This document shows, in pieces, positions 45,301 to 57,138 of a DNA stretch of 64,000 nucleotides (positions are counted from its first letter, which is position 1; every line of letters starts with the position of its first letter). The translations under genes were made by a program, and so were the position numbers. Under the pieces are notes generated by a model, which was not told where the DNA came from, ran no database searches, and was given only the letters and a program-made list of their open reading frames with translations. The stretch lies in assembly GCA_907165135.1 (NCBI GenBank), contig OU015569.1:11098501-11162500 (forward strand). The letters are read 5' to 3'. This DNA is from Oikopleura dioica (lineage: Eukaryota > Chordata > Appendicularia > Copelata > Oikopleuridae).

Positions 45301-48300
45301 AATTAAAAAAAGGCAAACCTCATCATCAATTAAAAGCGGCTGATTCAAAATAGTTGAGTTAGTTGAGCTGCGCTCAGCGCGCTCGCTCATACTTCTTTGT
45401 TATCTCTACGGTGGAATTGGTCATAGCACAACGCCGACTCCATTTTTTTAAAATTATAGATCGCCTCAAGGAGAAACAATTTAACAAATGCCGCCATAAT
45501 TTTCTATAATCATTTTTTGAACTTGAGAATTTTGTTTTTCATTTCACGCTCAGAGAAGAATGACTAGTCCGAATCTTTGTGAAAGATGTGAAAAATCATC
45601 AATTCATGCAAAATAAATTACAGTAACTATTCAACTATGATAGTAGTTCGACAAATATTGATAGCTCAATAATCAAGATAGCGAATAATCAAAACAGCGA
45701 TTTCGTTGCGATACCCTTAATATTTTTAAAAGAATTTTCAAGAATTTGGTGGTAAAATAATCGTCCTAAAATATTACTTATTAAAATTAATGCACAAAAA
45801 GCTCTTATTTACAAAATATGGGACTTTCAAACCATCTGATATTCCTCTTATAAGATCAAAAAATCACTCTAACCCTAACCCTAACCCTAACCCTAACCCT
45901 ACGTCCTAGATTGTCGACATTGAAACTTACCCCATATTTGGCTTCATTTCTATTAACTTCATCTATATCGGGAGTAAATCCAGTAATATCCTCTTGCGCC
46001 GAATCGATGTTAAAATATCTCTCATCGTATGGAAGGTCGAAGGGAATTTTTTAGAAAAAATTTTGAAAACGTAGCTATTTTCGTCTTGTGCAAGAATCGG
46101 GTTGATTATTAGCGCGAGCAGACCGGAGCGCGAAAAAATGAGCGAAAAAAAAGGAGGAGAATCTCTCTGTCTCTCAATGGGCGAGTGTTACATGTGCTCG
46201 GATGCTGTGCATTTATTCATGCGCAGCCATGGAATAAGCTTGTCCAATTGCACTTCTCCTGGAGCACATTTCTCCTATCACAACGGAATTAAACTTTCAA
46301 AGGCAGATTAAAGCCTCTCCAAGTTCAATTCCGCCCGCGTTAAAGAATAATGATGAGGAGCAGCCTTCTTTTCTATTTTCCAAAAAAACGACTTCCAAAC
46401 TCACCTTTTTGTTACGGTAGTAGTAATCAACGTCTTCGATCTGTTTCCCCAGTAATTCAGGCGGGAATTTTCCAAACATGGTCGTAAGACTTTGTCCATC
46501 TACCAATGTCGGGTCGGGCTTCCGGTACAGCTCCAAAAGAGGATCTTTCAACAAGGTTACAACAGGTCAGTTTAAGCCCAACAGAAGGCGCTTATTTTAA
46601 GGGGGGCGTCGACAAGAATTTTTTCAGGGGTGATCGTAATTTCGCTTATACGCAGAGTTGCAAATTTGGCTTTATTTTCGCTGAGCTGAGCTGAGCTGAG
46701 CTGAGTGAGAAATTCTCTGAGCTGAGCTGAGCTGAGCTGGCCTATTTCGGAGCTCACTGAGCTGAGCTGAGCTGAGCTGGCCATTTTCAGAGGTCATTGA
46801 GCTGAGCTGAGCTGAGCAGACCTTTTTTTAAGGTAGGTGAGCTGAGCTGAGCTGAGCAGACCCTAATTAGAGCTGAGCTGAGCTGAGTGAGCTGATTTGA
46901 GCTATTTTTTACTGTTTTTTAGTGCTGAAATTGTGTTAGAATCATTGAGCTGAGCTGAGCTGAGCTGAATGATACTTGTCTGAGCTGAGCTGAGCTGAGC
47001 AGAACAGATCATGTTCGAGAAGAATTGAGCTGAGCTGAGCTGAGCTGAGTGATTATTGTCTGAGCTGAGCTGAGCTGAGCAGATAAATTCATTTTCGAAA
47101 ATCAGTGAGCTGAGCTGAGCTGAGCGACTGCTCAGCTCACTCAGCCAGCTCAGCTCACTCAGCTCAGCAAATTTGCAACTCTGCGTATAAGTTATACGCA
47201 TAGTCAGGATATGAATCTTATATTTTTCGAATCTACAGATTCTCCCAAATCTGTTGAGCCTAAAATCATTTGATAAAAATTAGATTTAGGGGTCGAAATG
47301 AACAAAATTGTAAAAAAATTGACCATTTTTGGTGCATTTTCGCGAAAATGGCCCTACTTTGACGGGATTTTTGACCGATTTTTTCTGGCCAAAATTTTTT
47401 CTAGTTTTCGCAGCCTGATTTTTACAACCCTTTTCTATCCACCAGTAAAATCAGATTTTGCCTATCTTATCAGGTTTTCCCCCGTTTTTGGTCACGGAAA
47501 TCCCGATTCTCGTCGACCCCCTCCTTAAGCCCAACAGACGGCGCTTATTTTAAGACCAGGGAAAGATCTGAGTAGAAACCTGAGTCAGGGTCCTGAAAAT
47601 CGCCATTGTGGCCTCTGACGACCCTGACTCAGGCTTCAACACAGGTTTTCAAGCCCAATGTCCACCCAGAATTTACAATTAGTTATTGTCAATAAGCTAA
47701 GTTTTAATCAAGGGGTAAAATTATTTAATTATAGAGTCCGAGCCATTTTTTTATGTTTTATGTTGCTTTTGCCATTTTTTTTATAGTGTTATAATAATTG
47801 GGCTTTGTAAATGTAACTATTGCTTGAAATGGTCTTTTTAAGGCGTGCCCGGTGCTTTTGAGAAACATTTATTGCTATGGCTATTTTAGCAGCATCTAGG
47901 GCAGATTGAAGGGTATTATCGAGACATTCGTGTTTATCCATGGACCATTGCTTGTCCTGTCGCGGGAAAAGAGCCAGTTAACCTAGTTTGTTTCTTTCGT
48001 AAAAACGCCGTGTTTTCCGTGGCTCAAGTCTGGTCGATCTATCACTCGCTCGGCGGGCAATAAAATATCCGTACCGTCGATTAATTTCAATTTTCTACCT
48101 CTCTCTCTTGACCTGCCGCTGTTATTTCCCCTAGAATCCTCGTTTCTTGCTGTAACCTTTCCTTGGAACATGCCATCCTCTTCTGGAGACGGTTGAATTT
48201 GTTGATCGGCGCGGCGCTGCCTGATTTCCTCAAGCATTTGCCGGTCGAACAACCGGTGATTCCGATCATCCTTCATGATGCTAGCCGCATTCTGAAGCAA

Positions 48301-48741
48301 ACATTAGTCCTTCGTTCAAATTAAAGTTTATTCAAGAATTCAAGAATTCAAAGAAGATATCCTTGTTAACAAGAGCTCGTTAACATTCTTATTTTTTATC
48401 AATATAACATAACTTGGATGGACCTTATTTCTAATTTTCCAAAAGAAGTTAGTATTTACTAACTAGGGCTCTTGTGAGATTCCCTAGTCTTTTCTGATTG
48501 GCGGAGATAGAAAAAAGTCGCTTCTTATTGGACTAGAGCCCCCTAGATTCCACAAAGAAATATTGCATTATGGTTTTTGAAAAACAACGATAATGAAGTT
48601 ATCTTTTTAATTCTCAACCTTTTTCTCAACCCCATTTTGAGTCAGATTTTCTTGGTTTTGATTTAGCTGATCTTGCAGCTGGACAAGCCTCTGCAAGAAC
48701 GCCGCATTCGGAACGTTGCCTCCTTCCTCCGAAAAACTCAT
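36320..48741 (-). CDS. Voltage-gated sodium channel alpha subunit, DEEA (Nav2-like) type
   Basis: 27 exons, about 2069 aa: 48631..48741, 48099..48291, 46405..46544, 45931..46020, 45034..45163, 44868..44989, 44642..44822, 43859..44468, 43420..43759, 42783..43000, 42454..42671, 41998..42134, 41843..41952, 41074..41406, 40705..40885, 40328..40653, 39939..40283, 39572..39842, 39317..39528, 39022..39275, 38246..38478, 37621..38066, 37405..37572, 37108..37362, 36925..37044, 36683..36875 and 36320..36591. The N-terminus [11 protein letters not shown] matches the Nav start. Four domains have Arg-rich S4 segments. The pore motifs TLDFWEN, CGEWVEP, ATFEGWM and TSAGWND give D-E-E-A. The III-IV linker reads [11 protein letters not shown] where Nav1 has DIFMTEEQKKY. 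The IQ motif is VIQRAYRAW. Intron 42672-42782 is GA-AG and 36592-36682 GC-AG. The junction 43760-43858 keeps frame only with one extra base (no GT-AG fit). Exon 45931..46020 adds 30 residues not usual in the family. Confidence 0.92.
41628..41762. mobile_element. MITE family 2, copy 3, in a sodium channel intron
   Basis: TTTCGACGAATTTTGCGTAGG and its inverse, CTTCTGATTGGTTG, and GTCGGTTCCAGACACC match the copies at 12395 and 16514. The left end is truncated and abuts AGGGTTAGGGTTAGG. Confidence 0.7.
45870..45901. repeat. Interstitial telomere-like repeat, five CCCTAA units, in a channel intron
   Basis: Five uninterrupted CCCTAA units in the intron between exons 4 and 5 of the sodium channel. 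Confidence 0.85.
46599..47523. mobile_element. Nested palindromic element filled with GAGCT pentamers
   Basis: The outer ends GGGGGCGTCGACAAGAAT and ATTCTCGTCGACCCCCTC are inverted repeats. Inside, CTTATACGCAGAGTTGCAAA (46645) is mirrored at about 47172-47191. Directly flanking the element is a near-identical 27-bp direct repeat (AGCCCAACAGAAGGCGCTTA... at 46575 and 47528). The element lies in intron 2 of the sodium channel gene. Confidence 0.7.
46680..47165. repeat. (GAGCT)n pentanucleotide array
   Basis: Runs of three to five GAGCT units are separated by 20-30 bp spacers (about ten blocks on the plus strand). A short inverted block GCTCAGCTCACTCAG closes the array at 47130-47167. Confidence 0.9.
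47556..47658. mobile_element. Short derivative of the hAT-like MITE family
   Basis: TGAGTAGAAACCTGAGTCAGG and the inverse GACTCAGGCTTCAACACAGG flank only about 40 bp; the GCCGC hairpins are missing. Confidence 0.6.
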
Positions 48742-50839
48742 CTTTTCTCATATCATAAAATCTCTCCTTCTCTCTCTTTTTCAAATTTCGCAAAATCAAA
48801 AAATAGCCATGTTTTTCGGCAATTATCTGGCTAAGAAGAAAAAAAAGATAGCTAGACGAAGTAGGTTATTGGTGCGTGCCACACCAGTTTAAACGACCAA
48901 AATCATAAAAATTCATCTCCGATGGTCCCTAGTAGATCAAGACCTGTGTGCTATTCACTGAATAACTCGCTTTGCTACTTAGGCTTTTGGACTTAAGCCA
49001 CCTTTTGCTAGCTTTGCTTCCCCAATTTTAAGAGAAAAAAATTAACAATTTTACAAATTTTTTTTTGGTCATTGAAAAATTGAAGCATTCTGACTGTAAA
49101 AAGACGAGAAAAATGACACCCTTGCTACTAGTGCTCTGAAATGAAGATCCTGAGCATCTGAAATTCAGAATCAGAATCGTCTGATTTTCAATAGAGAAGC
49201 TCTTTTTATTGACAAAAAGGAGGCGCTAATACTAATAATAAAGCCGTAAAACACATCTAGTTTGAATTCATCAATTGATAAAACCAGATCTCGATTTGAT
49301 TGATAAAAATATTGATATCGCTCATAATTTATAAGTTATCCTAAAAAAATCGTCGTAAACTAGGATTTTCTTGAAGAACAGACCTTTCTCGATGGTTTTT
49401 TAGCCACGATTCTGACCTTTTTATAATCAAGATAGTAAGTCGCTGAATCTCAAGACTCGATTTTCTCACGCACCTCATTTAAAAATTGCGACACACTTAT
49501 TTTACTATCGAGAATTTTAATAAAAAAGAATTCCAGAGAATTATTATTTTCCAGTCTCAGACGCAACAAACCCCCTAAACCCCCTTAATCTTATTCTGAT
49601 AGAAGAGTTCTGAAATGGGCGCGAGAACCTGTTTAAAAAACCTGAGTCAGGATTTGAAAGGATTTAAATCAAAAAAGATTGATTAAGGGTGTCAACATCG
49701 AGTTCGGCAAACTTTTGGCAACCAAATTTGACACCCTTAAAATGGTTATTTCAGATCCTGACTCAGGTTTTCTAAACAGGCTGCCGAGTCTTGTCTGAAG
49801 GAAAGTTTCTCTATTTTTCGTCTAACTAACCATTCATTCGGTTATTTCATCTTTCTGATTTGGTGATTTTTGATTTATAATTAAAGAAAGTGAGTAAAGT
49901 AACGCTTAACTGGAGGAGCTGAACTGTCCTCATTGAGTTCGTAAATCTGTCATTGCTCAAAACAATTTTCAAAAGCTGATTTCAAAAGATCACGATTTCA
50001 AGATCCGGGGCTGTACCTCCCTGGCTCCAATTCGCTAATTGCCCATTAGACTAAGTGAGTTTGGCTAGTTTTTGATTCTTATTCAATTCTATTTGCTAAT
50101 AAATCTTTCTTCAATTTTCTACGGATTATCGGACTAAATCTAAATCTAACCATAATGGTTAAGGGGGTGGTGGTCGAGAATTAGGATTTTTTCAACCTAA
50201 AAAACTCAATTTTTCGAAAAAAAATTTTTTTGTTCTCAATCTAAAAAAGTTAGAAAGGGTTGAAATTGTGTGGGCCGCTTGGTTTAAAAAAAAAATTTCA
50301 AGGGAAAAACGACGAAATCGAGCGTCGAAGTCGACCTGAAATCGCGTTTTTAGCTATTTTTAGTCGACATTTTCCGATTTTTGGTCATTTTTGGCCATTT
50401 ATTAAATGAATGTTTTTGATTGGCAAAAATAATTACGCGGTGTTTTTCGGAAATAACGCGACATTTGATGAAATATGATTTTTATCGCCCTAGATACTAT
50501 TAACCATCCATTTTATAGATTTCACAGCGTGGTCAATATGTTGGCTGTAAAATAAAAATAAAGAAAGGAGGCTATCGAATAAATAAATACCGCAGCGCTG
50601 AGAAAACGAACAGTCTGACAAGCCCTTTGACACTTTTAAAAGGGCTGGAAGCTTTAGCCTTAAAAGGATTCATGCTCAAGCATTGAAGGGCATTTCATAA
50701 ATAACTTCATGGAAGATCAAATGCGCAGGACTCTCCAGCGTCGTTAAACAAGCCGGGTTAGTAGCAGCGGCGGGCCGAGTTATATTTTTAAAACTGGCTC
50801 TCTTCTCTTTCTTTCTCGCGGGGAGTGCGTTCTTTTTAC
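48742..50839. other. Spacer upstream of the sodium channel with MITE remnants
   Basis: No firm exon. The promoter of the channel gene should lie just above 48741. Confidence 0.4.
49615..49792. mobile_element. hAT-like MITE relative carrying family 3 motifs
   Basis: AACCTGAGTCAGGATTTGAAA and the inverse TTTCAGATCCTGACTCAGG form the arms. The centre holds AAGGGTGTCAAC and TGACACCCTTA, the ends of another MITE family, suggesting a nested insertion. Confidence 0.6.
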
Positions 50840-53800
50840 CTTGAACTTGAGTTCTTCACTGGTCGAATATTTGGTCGAAAACTTTCTCTTGATAAAATCT
50901 GGTGGGACAAAATCTTCGCCGTATTGCTGCTTGATTTCGGCCATCTATCCATTTAGTTGAAAAAAATAATTTTCCAAAAAATTATTAAAAAAATAAAAAA
51001 AAAAATTTGATATTTTTCTTGTTAAAAATTTTTTCTTTTATGTTTTTTTTCAAAACTAAGCTTAGCCTGTTGCCGGCGGTGCTCATCTCGGCGTTCTTTG
51101 GATTTCTATTTTCACGGTTTTCAAATTTTCTCTGTTAAAAAAATGGAAAAAATAAGGAGGGTGGACCGGTGGCTTAATGTAATCTTCTTCTGACAGTTTG
51201 GTCAGCTCGGAAATGTGGTTGTCCTCCATGATTTCAGGGAAAAGGGAGCTTCCTTTCCTTTTTCCCGAGGATCTGTTTTGTTTTGCTCTGTATTTTTTGT
51301 TTTGTGGTTTTTATCAGGAGGCTTTCTTTTGCAAAAACGTAAGTAGACTTGGGCAGCGTTGGCCATCGCCCTGAGTACTGCTGAGAGCGCGCGTCGCAAA
51401 CAACCAAATTGTAAACGGAGAGTTTTTACAGCTTTTTACAACCGTCGGATATTCGAAAATTTTCTTGTAGCTGTCGCCCACCGCCCAGGCGATTGTCAAT
51501 TAGACACAATTATCGTGACATTCGGTCGGTCAAAAAATCTTTTCCTCAAACTTCACCAGAAAAATCCACGATAAAAAAAAATGAGTAAGTATCGGAGAAA
51601 AATCACTAGTTCCTCGTAAAACCGAGACGAGCCTGCGGCCAAGCGCAAGTTCTCAAAATTATTCCCCTTCTTTTGCTTTATGGGGTCACGACCCCGGAAT
51701 TTCTCGTCGACTTTTCGGCAGTTTTTTAACAAAGTGACACCCTTAAATCAAGACTAAGACCTTCATTTGCAACCAAAGAAAGAGAAGATCGTAGCAAATC
51801 TGAGTCAGGTTATGAAGCTGGGCTCGGCAACCTGAGTAAAAACCTGAGTCAGAGTTCATATGATTGCAAATGAAAAGCCGCGTAGCGGCTTTTAAAAACG
51901 AAGCCGCGAAGCGGCTTCGCAATATTATTCATCAATCTTATTTTTAACTGCTGGCGAAGCCGCTTCGCGGCTTCGTTTTTAAAAGCCGCAATCATATGAA
52001 CTCTGACTCAGGTTTTTACTCAGGTTGCCGAGCCCAGATGAAGAGAATAAATGATTTTTAAAGACGCGGCTTTTCATTGATGCTCGTGGAAACCTGACTC
52101 ATGTATCCTGATTCTGAGCGAAGAAAATAAGGGATGTACTAAGTTAAAAATAAAAAAATAGTTTCGCCGAAAATAGTGTTTGCAAAATTGACGGGCTCAA
52201 GTTATCGCGAGGAGGAGGAGGAAATCAGGCTCAAAGACAAATTGAAAGGATTTCTGGATTATTAATTGATGGCGGCGCGGGAAACTCCAACGCAGCCTAG
52301 CACTGATCAGCAATTGACATTTCAACGTGGCCCGTCTAATAGCTACACCGCAAATTATTTCTATGCCTCTTTCTTGCCTAACTTGTTTAGCAGCGCGCCT
52401 GGGCGAGGACAGAAAATAAAGCAGAATTCAACCTCTGCCCCGTCGCCATAAATTAAGGACGCCTTCATCATCGAGTTTATGGGCCATAAATTATGGCGCT
52501 TGGGCATCAATTGCGGGCGATTTCGCAGTACCCCCTTAACTCTTTAACTCATTCTTCGAACGAGCGCGCGGAAGAGTTTTAAAACTCAGTTGATATATGA
52601 TGAAACTTAGCGGGCGGGTGAATTATTGATAAGGAAAGGGGGAGATAATGGATCGTAGAAAAAAGTGGGGATTGCAATTAACACGCGCCGCTAATTAACA
52701 ATCAGCTAATTCTCAACGGGCTCGATCAGAAAAGAGCATGCTTCGACTTTAAAAAAGATCGAAGTCGGATTTGCATATTTAAATCGACCTTTCTTCAGAT
52801 CCAAATACAACAAACATCTCCTTTTCGACTCGAAACTCTTATCAATTCATAAAATAGCACTCACTCTTTATCAATTACTTAGTATTAAATTTTAAGTAGA
52901 TTAAACATCTTATTTTTATAAATTTATTGAATGAAAATTATTAATTAATAATAATTAATTTTAAAAATATATAATTAATTATTATTAATTAATTTTATTT
53001 AAAATTGTCATTCAATAAATAAATAAATATAATAGTTTGAGTCAAAAATAAATTTAATATAAAGTTTAATTCGATTATTTTTAATAATAATTTAAAAATC
53101 GAATAATTTATTATTTATCAAAATCGATTTATTAAATATAATTTTCTAAAATATTCTACGATTTATTATTATTCATAAAATTAAATCAAATAAATCAAAA
53201 AATTTTTTTCTCGTGATTACTCATTTTAAATATTAAAAGACAACGAAAAAAAAATTGTGGTTTTCTAATTGCGACGCGCTCCTGTACTCGTTTTCTTTTT
53301 TATATTTTTTAGGCTTTCGTCTTCTCTTATTTTAAAATTTTCTTTCCAGTGAATATTTTTTTTCTGATGCGAGAAAAAAAAGGGTAAGGAGAAAGAGATC
53401 GTAAATGACACGATTACGATGCGTGTGAGAGGAGGCATTATGAATTTCGCTTAATTGCCCTAGGTTTTTTTCCTGAGACTGTGTGTTTTAAAAATAGTTT
53501 TCATGATTAAAATAAAAATCAGAAAATCAATCTACAGAGAGAAAAAAAGGGGAGAAGGAGGTAGTAATTGATATTAATCGCAGCGGCTAGGAGCCCTTTT
53601 TCCTTGTTTTTTGGACATATTCGCCGGCTAATTATGAGCGATGCGCCCCATATGGGTTGTACATCCTAGCTATCACGTGACGCTGCTGAACGAATTTGCG
53701 CTTGACGAATCTTTCGAACGTACCCGGCGGTGAATAGTGATAGTGCCTCCATCAGAAAGAGGACGACTTTCTTCCAGGAAGAAAACGTATTCGTAGCGAC

Positions 53801-56464
53801 CGTTCTTCTCGGAATACTCGATTTCTACCCTTTTTGGGAACCAGGGGTACATTCTCTCTCTCTTTGAATTTGAGCTACTGAGCGAATCTGAGCCGGCTTA
53901 TCCCCAAAAATCAGCTAACCGTGAGGATTATTGATAACTTCATTATCATAAAAAGTGGAAAAAGGATCGAGGAAAAAGACTAGGGGAGGAAATTCAAAGA
54001 AAAAATTTGCGAAAAAATTGAGAAAAAAAGAGTACTTACATCAGTCATTCGCAAATCGGCAGCTCCATCAGCGTACTGTTCCTATTTTCGGCACCACAAG
54101 TGTTTAGTAGTATTGCTTATTGTTAGTAGTAATTACCATTTAATTTAGAATTAGAATTAGAATTAGAATTGTGAAAAGTGAAAGTCACGAGGTTTGATTT
54201 TCGAGACAATTGGGCGGTTGGATTAATTGCCATAATATATCGCCCGCAATCAAGGAAGACGATTTCCATAATAAAAAAGGCGGAATTTATTTGATTTAGC
54301 AGCAGCTTCTCCTGGAAGGGGCCCTTAACGAGCGGCCTTTTGAAAAGGCCCTTTTCGACCCTTTTAACGTAAGTTAGCTCCTCCCAGGCGAGCATGAAAT
54401 CTTTTAACCAATTAGCCCAGCCCTTAGAGGCCATAAAACACATTTTCGAGTTCATTAATCCATCTGCAAGATTAAAAAAAAGGGACTATATCATTTTTAA
54501 ATTGGCAACTTTCTTCTGTGGTGCACGATTCCTGACTTCCCATGCCGTCTTCATTACCCATGATAGTCGGCTAACGCAGCCCCATCAGTTCTAAAACGAC
54601 TGTAAGATTTCTGTTTTGAAAGGTCCGCTCCAAAGGTTCATTATTAGATGATTATTTTCTGTTTGTGGAAAGGAGAATAAACGCTGGGGCGGGGAGAAAG
54701 AGGGGAGAGGGTGCACTGAGGGGCAATTCCTATAAATCAACTCTATGGTAATTTATAAGCACCAAAAATCCAGCAGCTCCTTGCTCGAATTAATTTGAGG
54801 CTAGGCAGCGGTCGGCCCTGGGCTTAGACATACGCAAGAGCGGCTTGCCACTGTCTTGGCTCTTTTTCATTTTTCTCGAAAAAAAATGGATGAATCAAGG
54901 CAAGAATGACCTTTTTTCTCTCCAAAAAGTACCTTTTTCTTGTTTTCAAAAATTGGCATCTCGGCCAAAAAAATGTCACTTTCGATCATTTTCAAAAGCA
55001 ATTTTTTTAAACCCCATTTTCAACAATCTTTTCTCATCCCTTATCTAGCTCTAGAATTATTCTACAGCGGTTATTTAAGGCTTACACATACGAAAAAGCA
55101 GCTTGGCGGCTTTCTTTTTTGCATTTTGAAGATGATCCAAAAGTGCGAAATTTCTTCTCTCAAAAAATACATAAAGCGTAATTATTACTAGGTTCATCTG
55201 CCTGTTCATTGTTATGTTTGTTTTTTTCGAGAGCAGATGGGGGGAAAGAATCGGGCCCGGATCTCCGGCTTTAGGGCAGCGGAAAACAGCGACGAGAAAA
55301 AATACATTTTTTATAAAAAATTGACGGTTATGCCGTGACAGTGCGAATCAATACTTGTCGAATAGGTTCTCTTGGAGTTGGCTGCACTCAAATTTGGCTG
55401 CCCGTGGCCTCGTGCAGATTCGACGATTATATATTGGCCGATATAAAGTTATCAGGGCAATCACAATTATTCCCATCATCCGACATTCCGTAGCTGTCTC
55501 TCCCGTCCAAAACATCCCCCTCGCCCCCGATTCGCTTGTCTCGAAAAAAAGGGATGAATCGAACGAATTCGAAGATCAAAAAAAACAACGGGCGCGAATT
55601 AAAATACCAGATGGGGCAAGCGCCGTTGCCGCTTAATTGCCGTCTCCTTCTGATATTTCTTGCAGGAACAGCTCTATCATCTCTTTCGATTGCCTCTTTT
55701 TTTCTTGTTTCTCGAAAGTTTAAAAATTCAAAAAGCGTAATTTCGCCCCTTCGGGGCGTTTCTCCATTAGGGGGCGGCGGAGTTCGGGCACACGCAGATA
55801 GCAATCCCGGACCGGCCCTCCAGCTCCACCCTCGGGGGAATTCATTTTTATCCTTTTGGGAAAATGACAAAAGCGAATACGAAAAGAAGGGAGAGTTAAC
55901 TTCGCCGCGAAATGGGATGGACTGTTTCAGTTGTTTTCCGTGTACCGGATCGCTTGTATTTCGAGTGAGAGTTTAATTGTCCAGATTAGAAAGTAGATTC
56001 GAGCATACCTGAGTAATTAGATAAGTAACGCTAGTAGATGTTATGAGAATCAGCCATAACCGTAGTCAATCTTCTCTTTTTTTTTCTTAATAGAATCTTT
56101 TTTTTCGCTGAAATAATCTCGATGCCTTGAAAGCCAAAACGGGCTTCTATCCCCTTAACAACAATAATTTGGGCGGCAACAATGGCCGTGCGTGGGGGAA
56201 CCGCAACTAGTGGCTACAGACAGAACATTAGCTATTTCGGGACCAGCTGCTTTCTCTGAGGACGGGCTGCCAGACGACTAAGAAGGTTGGTGTTCCCTCA
56301 GGGGGGGTCGATCATTTGGGGGAGTCGAATTAGGGATCACTTACCGCGGTATTGCTCTTTACCTTTTCTATTTGTGCTTCAGTGGCCGGCTGCAATCCCC
56401 GAGCCTTGGTGACAATCCTCTTCACTGTGTGCTCCTCTTCAAAGCGTGTGCCCAAAGTGCTCAT
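50840..56464 (-). CDS. Partial model of an unrecognised multi-exon gene
   Basis: Exon-like segments with matching phase 0 borders: 56363..56464 (ATG start, MSTLGTRFEEEHTVKRIVTK, GTAAAG donor), 54040..54081 (EQYADGAADLRMTD), 53724..53861 (YPWFPKRVEIEYSEKNGRY ... TITIHRR, GTACGT donor), 51167..51229 (MEDNHISELTKLSEEDYIK) and 50840..50944 (MAEIKQQYGEDFVPPDFIK, GTAAAA donor). The first three chain well. The last two each begin with ATG, so they may be separate first exons, perhaps even alternative starts for the sodium channel, whose second exon also begins in phase 0. The 3' end was not found. The family is unknown. Confidence 0.4.
51818..52037. mobile_element. hAT-like MITE, well preserved copy
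   Basis: 220 bp, ends CTGGGCTCGGCAACCTGAG and inverse, with internal AAAGCCGC and GAAGCCGC hairpins. ATGAAG flanks both sides (51812-51817, 52038-52043), a shortened or shifted target duplication. Confidence 0.8.
52915..53035. repeat. AT-only palindrome
   Basis: TTTATTGAATGAAAATTATT is mirrored by ATTGTCATTCAATAAAT around a core of TTAATTAATAATAATTAATT. The next 250 bp are also almost pure A+T. Confidence 0.6.
54456..56362. other. Long stretch without a recognised exon
   Basis: Probably intron of the gene starting at 56464. A 147-codon minus-strand frame at 55427-55870 has no family character and I left it out. Confidence 0.35.
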
Positions 56465-57138
56465 CCCATTCCTTATCCAACATCAAAATGTTACAGTCCC
56501 AACACTCTGGATGATCCTTTTCTTGATACAGTATAATGCCAGTAAATTCTAGTGCGCAAAATCAACACCCCACTCGATGAACCCAATCAGACTCCAACTG
56601 CCAAAAAATGTGACGCCTCCGTCCACTCATCGTAAAACTCCGGATCGAGGAATCGAGCACCACCACGAAATCGAGCAGCCCATGGAGGCGCTCTTCGGGC
56701 GTGAGAGATCGAAAACAGACTTCGCGTCCTGGGAAACAATACGGCTCATGCAGCAGCTTCGGAAACAATGCAGACGTGCCACGGCATTAATCGTTTATCG
56801 AAATAAACAGTTTGTTGATTTCGATCATTTTGATTGCTTGTCTCGTCAAAACTACTGTCGATCGTTGATTACTGTTTTGTCCTGAAATTCTTGACAAACA
56901 AGCACGGGACTCAGAAAATACCTTCCAAAACGCCACCTATCTTTTTTGATTTATTCGATCTTTTAGTTATTTTTTGGCTTATTTCGAAGGCTAGACCCTT
57001 AAAATGTTATGTTTTCTTGACGTAAATATCTACCGCATTTTATTTCCAAGCGCATTACTCAGGTACCCCTGGCTTAGTTTCCTAATTTGATAGTTTTTAA
57101 TACTTCCTTGACGAGTCGTTTCCAAGAGATGTCGAAGA

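Noticed and set aside
45870-45901. Chromosome end
   Set aside because: The repeat is internal to a sodium channel intron with coding exons on both sides.
46680-47165. A true immunoglobulin-type switch region
   Set aside because: Only the GAGCT pentamer is shared. Context, flanks and organism do not support it; the array sits in a transposon-like palindrome.
55427-55870. 147-codon minus-strand frame
   Set aside because: Low-quality composition with Arg and Pro runs, overlapped by a similar-length plus-strand frame. No family signal on either strand.
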